From: an uncultured Ruminococcus sp.
Lineage (GTDB): Bacteria; Bacillota; Clostridia; Oscillospirales; Acutalibacteraceae
Assembly (NCBI GenBank): GCA_902800065.1
Contig: CADCDE010000006.1
Span: 20,110-84,109 of the forward strand
Reading direction: 5' to 3'
DNA: 64,000 bases
The translations under genes and the position numbers were made by a program. The notes beneath the pieces are model-generated. The model worked only from the letters and a program-made list of their open reading frames with translations. It did no database searches and was not told where the DNA came from. Positions 34,536 through 42,256 of this stretch are shown here, one piece after another. The stretch's first letter is position 1. Every line of letters begins with the position of its first letter.

Positions 34536-34584
34536 TAAAATGCCGTTTGCAACCGTCAGTTGACAGATTTCCAAGCATGGTTGG

Positions 34585-34614
34585 TAGACTTTTTATCAAA
34601 AAATTTGCTAAAAT
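34585..34614 (+). promoter_or_regulatory. Promoter of the XRE regulator gene
   Basis: TAGACT (34585-34590), 18-bp spacer, TAAAAT (34609-34614) with an extended -10 TGC in front. Confidence 0.55.
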
Positions 34615-34662
34615 CATGTAAGCACGAACACAAATTTCAAAAATTGAAAGGGAGATTCAAAA

Positions 34663-35676
34663 ATGATTTTAGCAGACAAGATCATCAAATTAAGAAAGCA
34701 AAACGGCTGGTCACAGGAGGAACTTGCAAATCAATTGGGTGTTTCAAGGCAGTCAGTCTCAAAATGGGAAGGGACTCAGAGCGTGCCTGACCTGAATAAA
34801 ATACTGAAGCTTGGTGAGATTTTCCATGTAAGTACCGATTATCTTCTTAAAGATGAAATTGAGGAAATTACAGAACAAAATTCCGTTGATGAATCTGATA
34901 AGCCTGCTGATGACGGTGAAACGGTTTCAATGACTATCGGAAAAGTTACAGAATTTTTTGCAAAAACCAACAAGACTTCCATTATAAAAGCACTTTCATT
35001 CGGTCTGATGGTTTTCTCACCGACATGGGTATCATTGTCAGTGCTTTTTGATGAGCTTTTCGGTGAAAATCCAAATATGGTTCTTACAGGCTTGATGATG
35101 ACGATTACAACCATTTGCGTTGGTATATTTTTGATGTTTTTCTATTATTTCATGGACAAAAAATATAATTTTTTAAGTACTAGAAATATAGAACTTGAAT
35201 ACGGCGGTTCAGGTGTTGCAGAAAAGCAGAGAGATAAAAATACCGCAAAATACAAAACGATACAACTTATCGGAATAATATTGCTTGTATTGGGATTTGC
35301 AATAACAGTCATATTTGCTTTTCTTGCTCTTATAAATATAAGGTCTCCCGAAAATTCGGGTATTACAGCAATGATATTTGAACTTTTGATGTTTCCGTTG
35401 TTCGGCTTGGGGGTATTTTTCCTTGTATTCGCAAATACGAGAATGGATAATATCGACAAGATACTTGAAGAAAATAAATTCACAAGACTCAACAAACAGC
35501 GTTTTGCTCCATTGAGAGTTTTCGGTTTTGTATTTATCGGAATATCCGTTGTTATAATCGTACTTGTGTGCCTTGTATCTCCTCAGCTTCTGTTTGTTTT
35601 ACTTGTCATTGACGTAATATTATATTTCGTTATAACGGCTGTATACAAAGACTATCTTTTGAATAAAAAAAAGTAA
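34663..35676 (+). CDS. XRE-family regulator with C-terminal membrane domain
   Basis: A 337-residue membrane-bound regulator. The N-terminal helix-turn-helix (IIKLRKQNGWSQEELANQLG, then VSRQSVSKWEG) spans residues 5-60. After an acidic linker come four to six membrane helices from about residue 115 to the end, in pairs around a soluble loop. ATG 34663 has AAAGGGAG upstream. Membrane-linked XRE proteins like this occur in Firmicutes and may sense envelope or drug signals; no target is visible here. It is monocistronic between the restriction system and the infC operon. Confidence 0.85.
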   Translation: MILADKIIKLRKQNGWSQEELANQLGVSRQSVSKWEGTQSVPDLNKILKLGEIFHVSTDYLLKDEIEEITEQNSVDESDKPADDGETVSMTIGKVTEFFAKTNKTSIIKALSFGLMVFSPTWVSLSVLFDELFGENPNMVLTGLMMTITTICVGIFLMFFYYFMDKKYNFLSTRNIELEYGGSGVAEKQRDKNTAKYKTIQLIGIILLVLGFAITVIFAFLALINIRSPENSGITAMIFELLMFPLFGLGVFFLVFANTRMDNIDKILEENKFTRLNKQRFAPLRVFGFVFIGISVVIIVLVCLVSPQLLFVLLVIDVILYFVITAVYKDYLLNKKK

Positions 35677-35686
35677 AGTATCACTA

Positions 35687-35715
35687 TTGACAAAGATGTA
35701 AAAATATGATAAACT
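35687..35715 (+). promoter_or_regulatory. Promoter of the infC-rpmI-rplT operon
   Basis: TTGACA (35687-35692), 17-bp spacer, TAAACT (35710-35715). Transcription would begin near 35722. Confidence 0.8.
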
Positions 35716-35721
35716 ATGCAG

Positions 35722-35870
35722 GTACAACAAAGTAAAGCTATGAGCTTTCACCTGTAGGGTATCGTCTGTTACAGGTCAATAGTTTTTCAAAACAGGCAAA
35801 TGGGGTTTGCCTGATGATTCAAACTGTTGATTATGCACGGACGAATAAAAAAGTCCGTGCTTTATTTTAT
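35722..35870 (+). promoter_or_regulatory. L20-type ribosomal protein leader with attenuator
   Basis: A structured leader ahead of infC in the place of the Firmicute L20 leader, which lets ribosomal protein L20 shut off its own operon. Visible stems are CCTGTA (35751-35756) with TACAGG (35770-35775); CAATAGTTT (35777-35785) with AAACTGTTG (35821-35829); and, enclosed by the last, CAGGCAAA (35793-35800) with TTTGCCTG (35806-35813). A strong terminator stem follows, GCACGGAC (35835-35842) with GTCCGTGC (35853-35860), then TTTATTTT. The class call rests on position and layout. Confidence 0.75.
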
Positions 35871-35904
35871 GTGTTTTTCAAAAATGTGTTGGAGGTGCTT
35901 TAAG

Positions 35905-36423
35905 ATTAGCAAGCAGGAAATTCAGATCAACGAGGAAATTCGTGATAAGGAAATCAGAGTGATAGATTCGGACGGCGGTCAGCTCGGCATTATGTCGGCA
36001 GCACAGGCTCTTGAAAAGGCGGCTGCAAGGAATCTTGATCTGGTTAAGATCGCACCGCAGGCAGTTCCGCCTGTATGCAAGATAATGGACTACGGCAAAT
36101 ATCGCTTTGAACAGGCAAAGCGTGAAAAGGAAGCAAGAAAAAATCAGCATATCGTGGATGTTAAGGAAGTAAGACTTTCTCTCAATATTGATACACATGA
36201 TTTTAATACCAAACTTAACCATACACAGAAATTCATTAAAAACGGTGACAAGGTAAAAGTTTCAATCCGTTTCAGAGGTCGTGAGATGGGACATCCCGAA
36301 CTCGGTACCGAAATAATGAATAAATTTGCCGAAGCTTGTCAGGAATTTGCAGTCATCGAAAAACCTGCAAAGCTTGAGGGACGCAGTATGCTGATGTTCC
36401 TGGCACCGAAGCCTAACAAATAA
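35905..36423 (+). CDS. infC: Translation initiation factor IF-3
   Basis: A 172-residue factor that keeps ribosomal subunits apart and checks start codons. I place the start at the rare codon ATT 35905: GGAGG lies 9 bases upstream, the protein then begins [13 protein letters not shown] as in Bacillus infC, and no ATG, GTG or TTG is in frame nearby. IF-3 rejects AUU starts, so this codon lets the protein limit its own translation. The N-domain ([36 protein letters not shown]) and C-domain ([37 protein letters not shown]) are complete. Confidence 0.95.
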   Translation: MSKQEIQINEEIRDKEIRVIDSDGGQLGIMSAAQALEKAAARNLDLVKIAPQAVPPVCKIMDYGKYRFEQAKREKEARKNQHIVDVKEVRLSLNIDTHDFNTKLNHTQKFIKNGDKVKVSIRFRGREMGHPELGTEIMNKFAEACQEFAVIEKPAKLEGRSMLMFLAPKPNK

Positions 36424-36454
36424 GCAGAAAAAATATTCAAGGAGGACTCTTAAT

Positions 36455-36655
36455 ATGCCTAAAATCAAAACACACAGCGGAGCTAAAAAACGTTTCAAGC
36501 TCTCTAAGAACGGAAAGGTCATCCGTGCACACGCTAACAAATCACATATCCTTAACAAGAAGACCACAAAAAGAAAAAGAGGCTTGAGAAAGACTGTTGC
36601 TGCCGATAAGACAAATGTAGCAGCTATCAAGATGCTTATTCCTTACAAGAGATAA
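36455..36655 (+). CDS. rpmI: Ribosomal protein bL35
   Basis: A 66-residue, very basic large-subunit protein with the family start [19 protein letters not shown] and the [16 protein letters not shown] core. GGAGG lies 9 bases before ATG 36455. It is in the universal infC-rpmI-rplT order and shares the leader and promoter upstream of infC. Confidence 0.97.
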   Translation: MPKIKTHSGAKKRFKLSKNGKVIRAHANKSHILNKKTTKRKRGLRKTVAADKTNVAAIKMLIPYKR

Positions 36656-36709
36656 TCAAATCTCTTTTTGTATGACTGAAAATTTTAATCATTATCGGAG
36701 GTATATAAC

Positions 36710-37063
36710 ATGGCACGTGTAAAGGGTGCGTTGGCAACACGCAAAAGAAGAAAAAAGGTTTTGAAACTTGCTAAGGGCTACTGGGGAGCTAAGAGCAAAC
36801 ACTTTAAAATGGCTAAAGAAGCCGTTATGAAAAGCGGCAACTATGCATATATCGGTCGTAAACAGAAAAAGAGAGATTTCAGAAGACTCTGGATTACTCG
36901 TATATCAGCAGGCTGCAAGGCTAACGGCGTGAATTATTCAACATTCATGAACGGTCTTAAAAAGGCAGGCATTACTCTTAACAGAAAAATGCTTTCCGAA
37001 ATAGCTATCGCTGATGCAGCAGCTTTCACAGCTCTCGTTGAGAAAGCTAAAGCAGCTCTTTAA
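36710..37063 (+). CDS. rplT: Ribosomal protein bL20
   Basis: A 117-residue large-subunit assembly protein. [40 protein letters not shown] and [19 protein letters not shown] are the near-invariant segments. In Firmicutes bL20 also binds the operon leader and lowers its expression; the structured leader before infC fits this. GGAGG precedes ATG 36710, and a hairpin terminator follows the stop. Confidence 0.97.
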   Translation: MARVKGALATRKRRKKVLKLAKGYWGAKSKHFKMAKEAVMKSGNYAYIGRKQKKRDFRRLWITRISAGCKANGVNYSTFMNGLKKAGITLNRKMLSEIAIADAAAFTALVEKAKAAL

Positions 37064-37080
37064 TTTGATATTTACAAAAT

Positions 37081-37114
37081 GCACCTGAGTATAAATAACT
37101 TGGGTGCGTTTTTT
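37081..37114 (+). terminator. Terminator of the infC operon
   Basis: GCACCTGAGT (37081-37090) pairs with ACTTGGGTGC (37098-37107), followed by six T residues after a G. Confidence 0.85.
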
Positions 37115-37134
37115 GATTATATGGGGGGAACAAT

Positions 37135-37638
37135 ATGAAAAATGTCGTTTTGATAGGAATGCCCGGCTGTGGCAAGAGTACAGTCGGGGTAGTATTGGCG
37201 AAAATATTGGGTTACAGATTTTTGGATTCCGATTTGGTGATACAGGAAACAGAAAACAGGCTTTTGCATGATATTATTGAACAAGAGGGCATTGAGGGGT
37301 TTGAGAAAATAGAAAACAGGATAAATGCGTCTATTGATGTCAAAAGGAGTGTCATAGCAACAGGCGGAAGTGTCATATACGGAAAAGAAGCTATGGAGCA
37401 TTTGAAGAAAATAGGAGTTGTTGTATATATAAAATTGCCTTACGAGGAAATAGCTCACCGTTTGGGAAATCTTGAACAAAGGGGAGTGGCAATAAAAAAT
37501 AATCAGACCTTGGAGGATTTATATAACGAAAGAGTGCCTTTGTATGAAAAATACGCTGATATAGTATGCGAAGAAAAAAATATGACAATATCACAGACGG
37601 CACTGTTTATAAGAGATAAATTAATGGAGTATGAATAA
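37135..37638 (+). CDS. aroK: Shikimate kinase
   Basis: A 167-residue P-loop kinase that phosphorylates shikimate in the pathway to aromatic amino acids. The P-loop GMPGCGKSTVG lies near residue 8, the shikimate-binding Asp pair is in FLDSDLVIQ, and the IATGGSVIYG segment and LGNLEQRGV lid are typical. ATG 37135 has a GGGGGG ribosome site upstream. It is somewhat distant from textbook AroK sequences, so specificity is inferred. It starts a run of tightly packed plus-strand genes. Confidence 0.88.
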   Translation: MKNVVLIGMPGCGKSTVGVVLAKILGYRFLDSDLVIQETENRLLHDIIEQEGIEGFEKIENRINASIDVKRSVIATGGSVIYGKEAMEHLKKIGVVVYIKLPYEEIAHRLGNLEQRGVAIKNNQTLEDLYNERVPLYEKYADIVCEEKNMTISQTALFIRDKLMEYE

Positions 37639-37640
37639 GC

Positions 37641-37907
37641 ATGGAACCTGTTGCGGAATTTAATATAATTTGTTTGGAAAGTGTAAATACTGATACATTG
37701 CGAAAAATAAAGAAAGCATTGAGAACAGATTTGACATTGACACAAATATATTTGCTGTTAAAGAATAATAAGCCTTTGTTAGAAAATTTGTACTTTACAG
37801 AAGCTATAAAATACAGTTTGCTTTTAAGCAGAAACAGGATAAAAAATGAAATTTTGCCTGATATTACATATATGAAAAAAGATTATTATTTAGGTGGATG
37901 GTATTAA
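37641..37907 (+). CDS. Small protein of unknown function
   Basis: An 88-residue protein, no recognised family. GGAG lies 11 bases upstream of ATG 37641, two bases after the kinase stop, and its stop overlaps the next start (TAATG). That tight packing is the main sign that it is real. It is leucine- and lysine-rich, probably helical (DTLRKIKKALRTDLTLTQIY), with an aromatic end (KDYYLGGWY). No membrane segment or signal peptide is seen. Confidence 0.7.
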   Translation: MEPVAEFNIICLESVNTDTLRKIKKALRTDLTLTQIYLLLKNNKPLLENLYFTEAIKYSLLLSRNRIKNEILPDITYMKKDYYLGGWY

Positions 37908-38689
37908 TGATTATTACAAGCAAGGATAATGATATTATCAAACAGGTATCTAAACTGATGTCGAGTGCTTCATACAGGCGTGAAAAGGAGAGCTTTGTTG
38001 CAGAGGGTGCAAGACTTTGTATGGACGGAGTTTTATCTGGAGCAGAGGTAAAGGCTTTTTTATATACACAAAATGGCATGGAGAAGTATTCAAATGAATT
38101 TGAGAAGATAATTTCGGTGTCAAAGAAGCATTATGAGATAAGCGAACAGCTTTTTAAGAGAATTTCCGATACAAATTCACCTCAGGGGATTTTATGTTTA
38201 TTCAAAACACTTGACAAAAAAAGTTTATCGTATACAATAGATAAGAAAGGACGTTATGCGGCTCTCGAAAATATACAGGATCCTTCCAATATGGGTACTA
38301 TCCTGCGAACAGCCGAGGCATTCGGTGTTGACGGTGTAATAGTTTCAAAGGACTGCTGTGATATATATTCCCCGAAAGTCGTCAGGGGAAGCATGGGGGC
38401 AGTCTTCAGGGTAAATGTTGTAACGGCAGAGGAGTTTACAGAGTATATTCAACAATTGACTGAATCTGGTATAAATACCTATGCCTCTACTCCGAGAAAT
38501 GCCGAGAATATAAGAAATATAGATTTTTCTCAAGGCGGAGTAATGCTTATCGGAAATGAGGGAAACGGTCTTAAAGATGATACGATAAATGCCTGTTCAA
38601 AGCGTGTCAGGATAAATATGAGTGGCAGGGCGGAATCACTCAATGCAGCAGCTGCAGCAGCTGTATTGCTGTATGAATTTGTAAACTGA
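37907..38689 (+). CDS. TrmH/SpoU-family RNA 2'-O-methyltransferase
   Basis: A 260-residue SPOUT methyltransferase that modifies rRNA or tRNA ribose. The start is ATG 37907, overlapping the TAA of the previous gene with AGGTGG upstream; ATG 37898 is within that ribosome site. The N-terminal substrate-binding domain has SASYRREKESFVAEGARLC. The knotted SAM-binding domain carries the three family motifs: ENIQDPSNMGTILRTAEAFG, MLIGNEGNGLKDD and MSGRAESLNAAAAAAVLLYE (seen as RAESLNAAAAAAVLLYEF). It most resembles RlmB/TsnR-like enzymes; the target base is unknown. Confidence 0.92.
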   Translation: MIITSKDNDIIKQVSKLMSSASYRREKESFVAEGARLCMDGVLSGAEVKAFLYTQNGMEKYSNEFEKIISVSKKHYEISEQLFKRISDTNSPQGILCLFKTLDKKSLSYTIDKKGRYAALENIQDPSNMGTILRTAEAFGVDGVIVSKDCCDIYSPKVVRGSMGAVFRVNVVTAEEFTEYIQQLTESGINTYASTPRNAENIRNIDFSQGGVMLIGNEGNGLKDDTINACSKRVRINMSGRAESLNAAAAAAVLLYEFVN

Positions 38690-38718
38690 CTATTACTTTG
38701 TAAAATTTAATCCTTTTA

Positions 38719-38776
38719 TGTCATCCTGAGCGTAAGCGAAGGATCTTAAAGATTCCTCACTTCGTTCGGAATGACA
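38719..38776. repeat. REP-like palindromic repeat
   Basis: About 58 bp beginning TGTCATCCTGAGCG and ending TTCGGAATGACA, with arms that pair around AAGGATCTTAAAGATTCC. Related copies lie at 17216-17277, 47951-47984, inside 47985-48130, at 59172-59236 and at the window end. It lies after the methyltransferase gene and may act as a terminator. Confidence 0.7.
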
Positions 38777-38845
38777 AAGACATCAAAGTTTTAGCTTTAA
38801 CAAAATACTATCTGAAAAATTTTCTTTGAAAAGTGGTGATTATTT

Positions 38846-40024
38846 TTGAATGACAGGGTGATATTATGGATATGGCTGCAGGATTGCATAGGGTTTTCAA
38901 GCAATAAGCCTAAAAAAATCTTTGAATTTTTTGAAAAGCCCGAGGATATATTTATTTCAGATGAAAAAACTATCCGTGAATCCGATCTTTTCAGTGAAAA
39001 GATAATACAGCAAATAATAAAGAAGGATCTTGGTTATTCCAAAAAGGTATATAATGACTGTATCAAGCTTGGATACAGAGTGATAAGTATTTTTGATGAT
39101 GAATATCCTCGGAATCTAAAAAAAATACCTGATTGTCCATTGATTCTTTATGTTGACGGGAAGATACCAGATACTGAAAATGTGTTTTGTGCAGCAGTGG
39201 TAGGTTCAAGAAATGCAACGGATAGAAGTATGAAAATGGCATTTGATATAAGTGCAGGTCTTGTATTGAATGATGCGATAGTAGTAAGCGGAGGTGCTGA
39301 GGGCGTAGACACTGCAGCACATAAAGGGGCATTGTCATGCGGCGGAAAAACGATATGTGTCCTGGGGTGTGGTATAAATTACAATTATCTTGTGAAAAAT
39401 CGTGTCTTGAGGAATGAAATTGCCAAGAATGGTGCTGTTATATCTGAATATCCGCCCTTTGTAGGTCATCAGAGATATACTTTTATTCAGAGAAACAGGA
39501 TAATATCGGGGATATGTGAATGTACTCTTGTTGTTCAGGCAAGCTTGCAGAGCGGTGCAATGAGTACGGCAGAACAGACCTTGAAAAATAAACGAAAGCT
39601 GTTTATAATAAAAGGCAGTCAGAACGATCCATTTTTTGAAGGATCGAATTCTCTTGAAAAATATGGTGCAGTACCTGTTGAAAATCATTCCCAGATACTT
39701 GATTGGTATAAGCATCCTGATATAATGCCAAAGGAAATTATTACGGATAACAAAACAAAATATAATAAAAAAAATGAAAATCAGATGAAGCTGAGCGGTA
39801 TTTTTGAAAAAGATGATGGACCGGAAAAGAAAATTTTGCCGGAACAGTTGACAGAAAACGCTGTTTTGGTGTATCATACAATTTCGGATACACCTTTTGA
39901 TTCTGATGATATAGCAATGTCGGCTGGTCTTGATACAAATATCGTAAAAGCTGCCCTGACAGAACTGGAAATATTCGGACTTGTCAGAGAGGTCATCGGA
40001 AAGGGATACATAAGAAAAAAATGA
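38846..40024 (+). CDS. dprA: DNA-processing protein DprA
   Basis: A 392-residue protein that binds single-stranded DNA entering the cell and loads RecA in natural transformation; DprA is also found in bacteria not known to be competent. The start is TTG 38846 with GGTG upstream. The N-terminal helical region is followed by the Rossmann-like core: AAVVGSRNATDRSMKMAFDI, VVSGGAEGVDTAAHKGAL, VLGCGINYNY and the RNRIISGICECTLVVQAS block with QSGAMSTAEQTL. The C-terminus has a winged-helix domain (DIAMSAGLDTNIVKAALTEL). topA follows after 21 bases, a common dprA-topA order. Confidence 0.95.
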   Translation: MNDRVILWIWLQDCIGFSSNKPKKIFEFFEKPEDIFISDEKTIRESDLFSEKIIQQIIKKDLGYSKKVYNDCIKLGYRVISIFDDEYPRNLKKIPDCPLILYVDGKIPDTENVFCAAVVGSRNATDRSMKMAFDISAGLVLNDAIVVSGGAEGVDTAAHKGALSCGGKTICVLGCGINYNYLVKNRVLRNEIAKNGAVISEYPPFVGHQRYTFIQRNRIISGICECTLVVQASLQSGAMSTAEQTLKNKRKLFIIKGSQNDPFFEGSNSLEKYGAVPVENHSQILDWYKHPDIMPKEIITDNKTKYNKKNENQMKLSGIFEKDDGPEKKILPEQLTENAVLVYHTISDTPFDSDDIAMSAGLDTNIVKAALTELEIFGLVREVIGKGYIRKK

Positions 40025-40045
40025 TTTATTTTGCGGAGGATTTTT

Positions 40046-42196
40046 ATGTCTAAACTTGTAATAGTTGAGTCGCCTGCAAAGGCTAAGACCATCAAAAAAT
40101 ATCTTGGTTCCGGATATGAAGTTGTAGCATCAATGGGACATATCAGGGATCTCAATCCCAACAGGCTCAGTGTTGATATAAAAAAGAAGTTTACACCAAA
40201 ATATGAGATTATCAAGGGAAAGGAAGAACTTGCTGATGAGCTTATAAAGCTCGCCAAAAAAAGCGAATATGTCTATCTTGCAACTGACCCCGACCGTGAG
40301 GGAGAGGCTATATCATGGCATTTGGCTTATCTTCTTGGGCTTGATTTGAATGATACCAACAGGGTGACTTTCAATGAAATTACAAAGACCGGTGTAAGTA
40401 CAGGAATGAGCAGTCCGAGAAAAATTGATATTGATCTTGTCAATGCACAGCAGGCAAGAAGAATTCTTGACAGACTTGTAGGCTATAAATTGAGTCCGTT
40501 TCTTTCCAAGAAAATAAGAAAGGGACTTTCAGCCGGCAGAGTACAGTCCGTTGCAGTCAGAATAGTAGTTGACCGTGAGGAGAAAATAAGAGCCTTCAAG
40601 CCGGAGGAATATTGGAGCATTGATGCAAAGTTTATCCCGAAAGGTGAAAGAAAGGCTTTTTCGGCAGCTTTTTACGGTGATTCAAAGGAAAAGATAAAGA
40701 TATCAACCAAGGAACAGGCTGATAAGATACTTGATGAAATAAAAGATGCACAGCCGTTTGTATCCAAGGTACGTCACGGTACAAGAAAACGTCAGCCTGC
40801 ACCGCCGTTCATTACGTCAACTCTCCAGCAGGAAGCGTCAAGAAAACTCGGTTTTCAGTCCAAGCGTACAATGAAAGTAGCACAGGAATTATACGAAGGT
40901 ATAGACATTCAGGGAATGGGTGCAGTCGGTCTTATAACATATATGAGAACCGATTCTCTCAGACTTTCAGAAGATGCCCTTAAAGCTGCTGAGGATTATA
41001 TAAAAAATAAGTGGGGTAACAATTATCTCCCTTCAGACGGTCCGAGACATTTCAAATCACGTTCAAATGCACAGGACGGACATGAGGCTATACGTCCCAC
41101 AACTGTAACTCTTGAACCCGAAAGCATAAAGGCAAGTCTTTCGAGTGACCAGTATAAATTGTATAAATTGATATGGGAAAGATTTATAGCGTGTCAGATG
41201 GCTGAATGTATACAAAAGACTACTCAGGCGGATATAGATGTAAACGGATATATATTCAAGGCATCAGGCTATGTAGTGGATTTTGACGGTTATACAGTGC
41301 TGTACGTTGAAAGTACGGATAATAATGATGAGGAAAAGGAATCCGAGCTACCCGAGCTTAAAAAGGATATGCAGCTTAAAGTTAAGGAGATGACTCCGAA
41401 TCAGCATTTCACACAGCCTCCTGCACGATATACTGAGGCATCTCTCATAAAAGCTATGGAAGAATATGGAATAGGCAGACCGTCAACATATGCGGCAACT
41501 ATTTCAACGATAACTTCAAGAGAATATGTCAAAAGGCAGAATAAAACACTTTATCCGACTGAATTGGGAGAGGTCACAACAAAATTGATGGAGGAGCGTT
41601 TCCCGAAGATAGTCAATGTAAAATTCACGGCTCAAATGGAACAGAATCTTGATACAGTTGAAGACGGTGAATGTGGCTGGGTTGATTTGTTGACAACTTT
41701 CTATGATGATTTTGATAAAACTCTCAAACAGGCAAAGGAAGATATGAAGGATGTCAAAATAGAGCTTGAAGAAGACAAGACCGACCTGATATGTGATAAA
41801 TGCGGCAAGCCGATGGTTGTCAAGTTTGGTAAGTATGGAAAATTCATAGCCTGTTCGGGTTTCCCTGACTGCAGGAATATAGTCAAGCTGATAAATACAC
41901 TTAAAGATATAGACTGTCCAAAATGCGGAGGTTCAATCGTTGTAAGAAAGACAAAAAAGGGCAGATTGTTCTATGGCTGTTCAAATTATCCGAACTGTAA
42001 TTTTGTGTCATGGTATGAGCCTACCAATGAAAAATGTCCTCAGTGCGGAGAGATACTTTTCAGGAAAAAAGGCAAAAAGCCTGCACTTTTCTGTAATGCG
42101 GAGGGCTGTGGTTATTCAGCCGAGGATACACTTGAGGAAACTGAAATTATACAGACAATAGTTTCACAGACTGTTGAAACAGAAGAAAATGAATAA
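40046..42196 (+). CDS. topA: DNA topoisomerase I
   Basis: A 716-residue type IA topoisomerase that relaxes negative supercoils. ATG 40046 with GGAGG upstream is used. The TOPRIM domain (KLVIVESPAKAKTIKKYL, ATDPDREGEAISWHLA) comes first. The active-site tyrosine is in ITYMRTDSLRLS, and EAIRPT and IGRPSTYA are conserved. The C-terminus has three four-cysteine zinc domains (CDKCGKPM, CPKCGGSIV, CPQCGEILF), the normal bacterial arrangement. It closes the run that starts at aroK. Confidence 0.97.
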   Translation: MSKLVIVESPAKAKTIKKYLGSGYEVVASMGHIRDLNPNRLSVDIKKKFTPKYEIIKGKEELADELIKLAKKSEYVYLATDPDREGEAISWHLAYLLGLDLNDTNRVTFNEITKTGVSTGMSSPRKIDIDLVNAQQARRILDRLVGYKLSPFLSKKIRKGLSAGRVQSVAVRIVVDREEKIRAFKPEEYWSIDAKFIPKGERKAFSAAFYGDSKEKIKISTKEQADKILDEIKDAQPFVSKVRHGTRKRQPAPPFITSTLQQEASRKLGFQSKRTMKVAQELYEGIDIQGMGAVGLITYMRTDSLRLSEDALKAAEDYIKNKWGNNYLPSDGPRHFKSRSNAQDGHEAIRPTTVTLEPESIKASLSSDQYKLYKLIWERFIACQMAECIQKTTQADIDVNGYIFKASGYVVDFDGYTVLYVESTDNNDEEKESELPELKKDMQLKVKEMTPNQHFTQPPARYTEASLIKAMEEYGIGRPSTYAATISTITSREYVKRQNKTLYPTELGEVTTKLMEERFPKIVNVKFTAQMEQNLDTVEDGECGWVDLLTTFYDDFDKTLKQAKEDMKDVKIELEEDKTDLICDKCGKPMVVKFGKYGKFIACSGFPDCRNIVKLINTLKDIDCPKCGGSIVVRKTKKGRLFYGCSNYPNCNFVSWYEPTNEKCPQCGEILFRKKGKKPALFCNAEGCGYSAEDTLEETEIIQTIVSQTVETEENE

Positions 42197-42201
42197 AAAA
42201 A

Positions 42202-42232
42202 TTGCCGATTATCTTTTGAAGATAGTCGGCAA
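42202..42232 (-). terminator. Terminator between topA and nadE
   Basis: Stem TTGCCGATTATCTT with AAGATAGTCGGCAA around TTGA; on minus it is followed by a T-run, which fits nadE best. Confidence 0.75.
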
Positions 42233-42256
42233 AAAATTTATAAATTATTTGTTATT

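Noticed and set aside
35827..35904. Upstream extension of infC to 35827
   Set aside because: It would be translated through the leader terminator; ATT 35905 has the ribosome site and the normal protein start.
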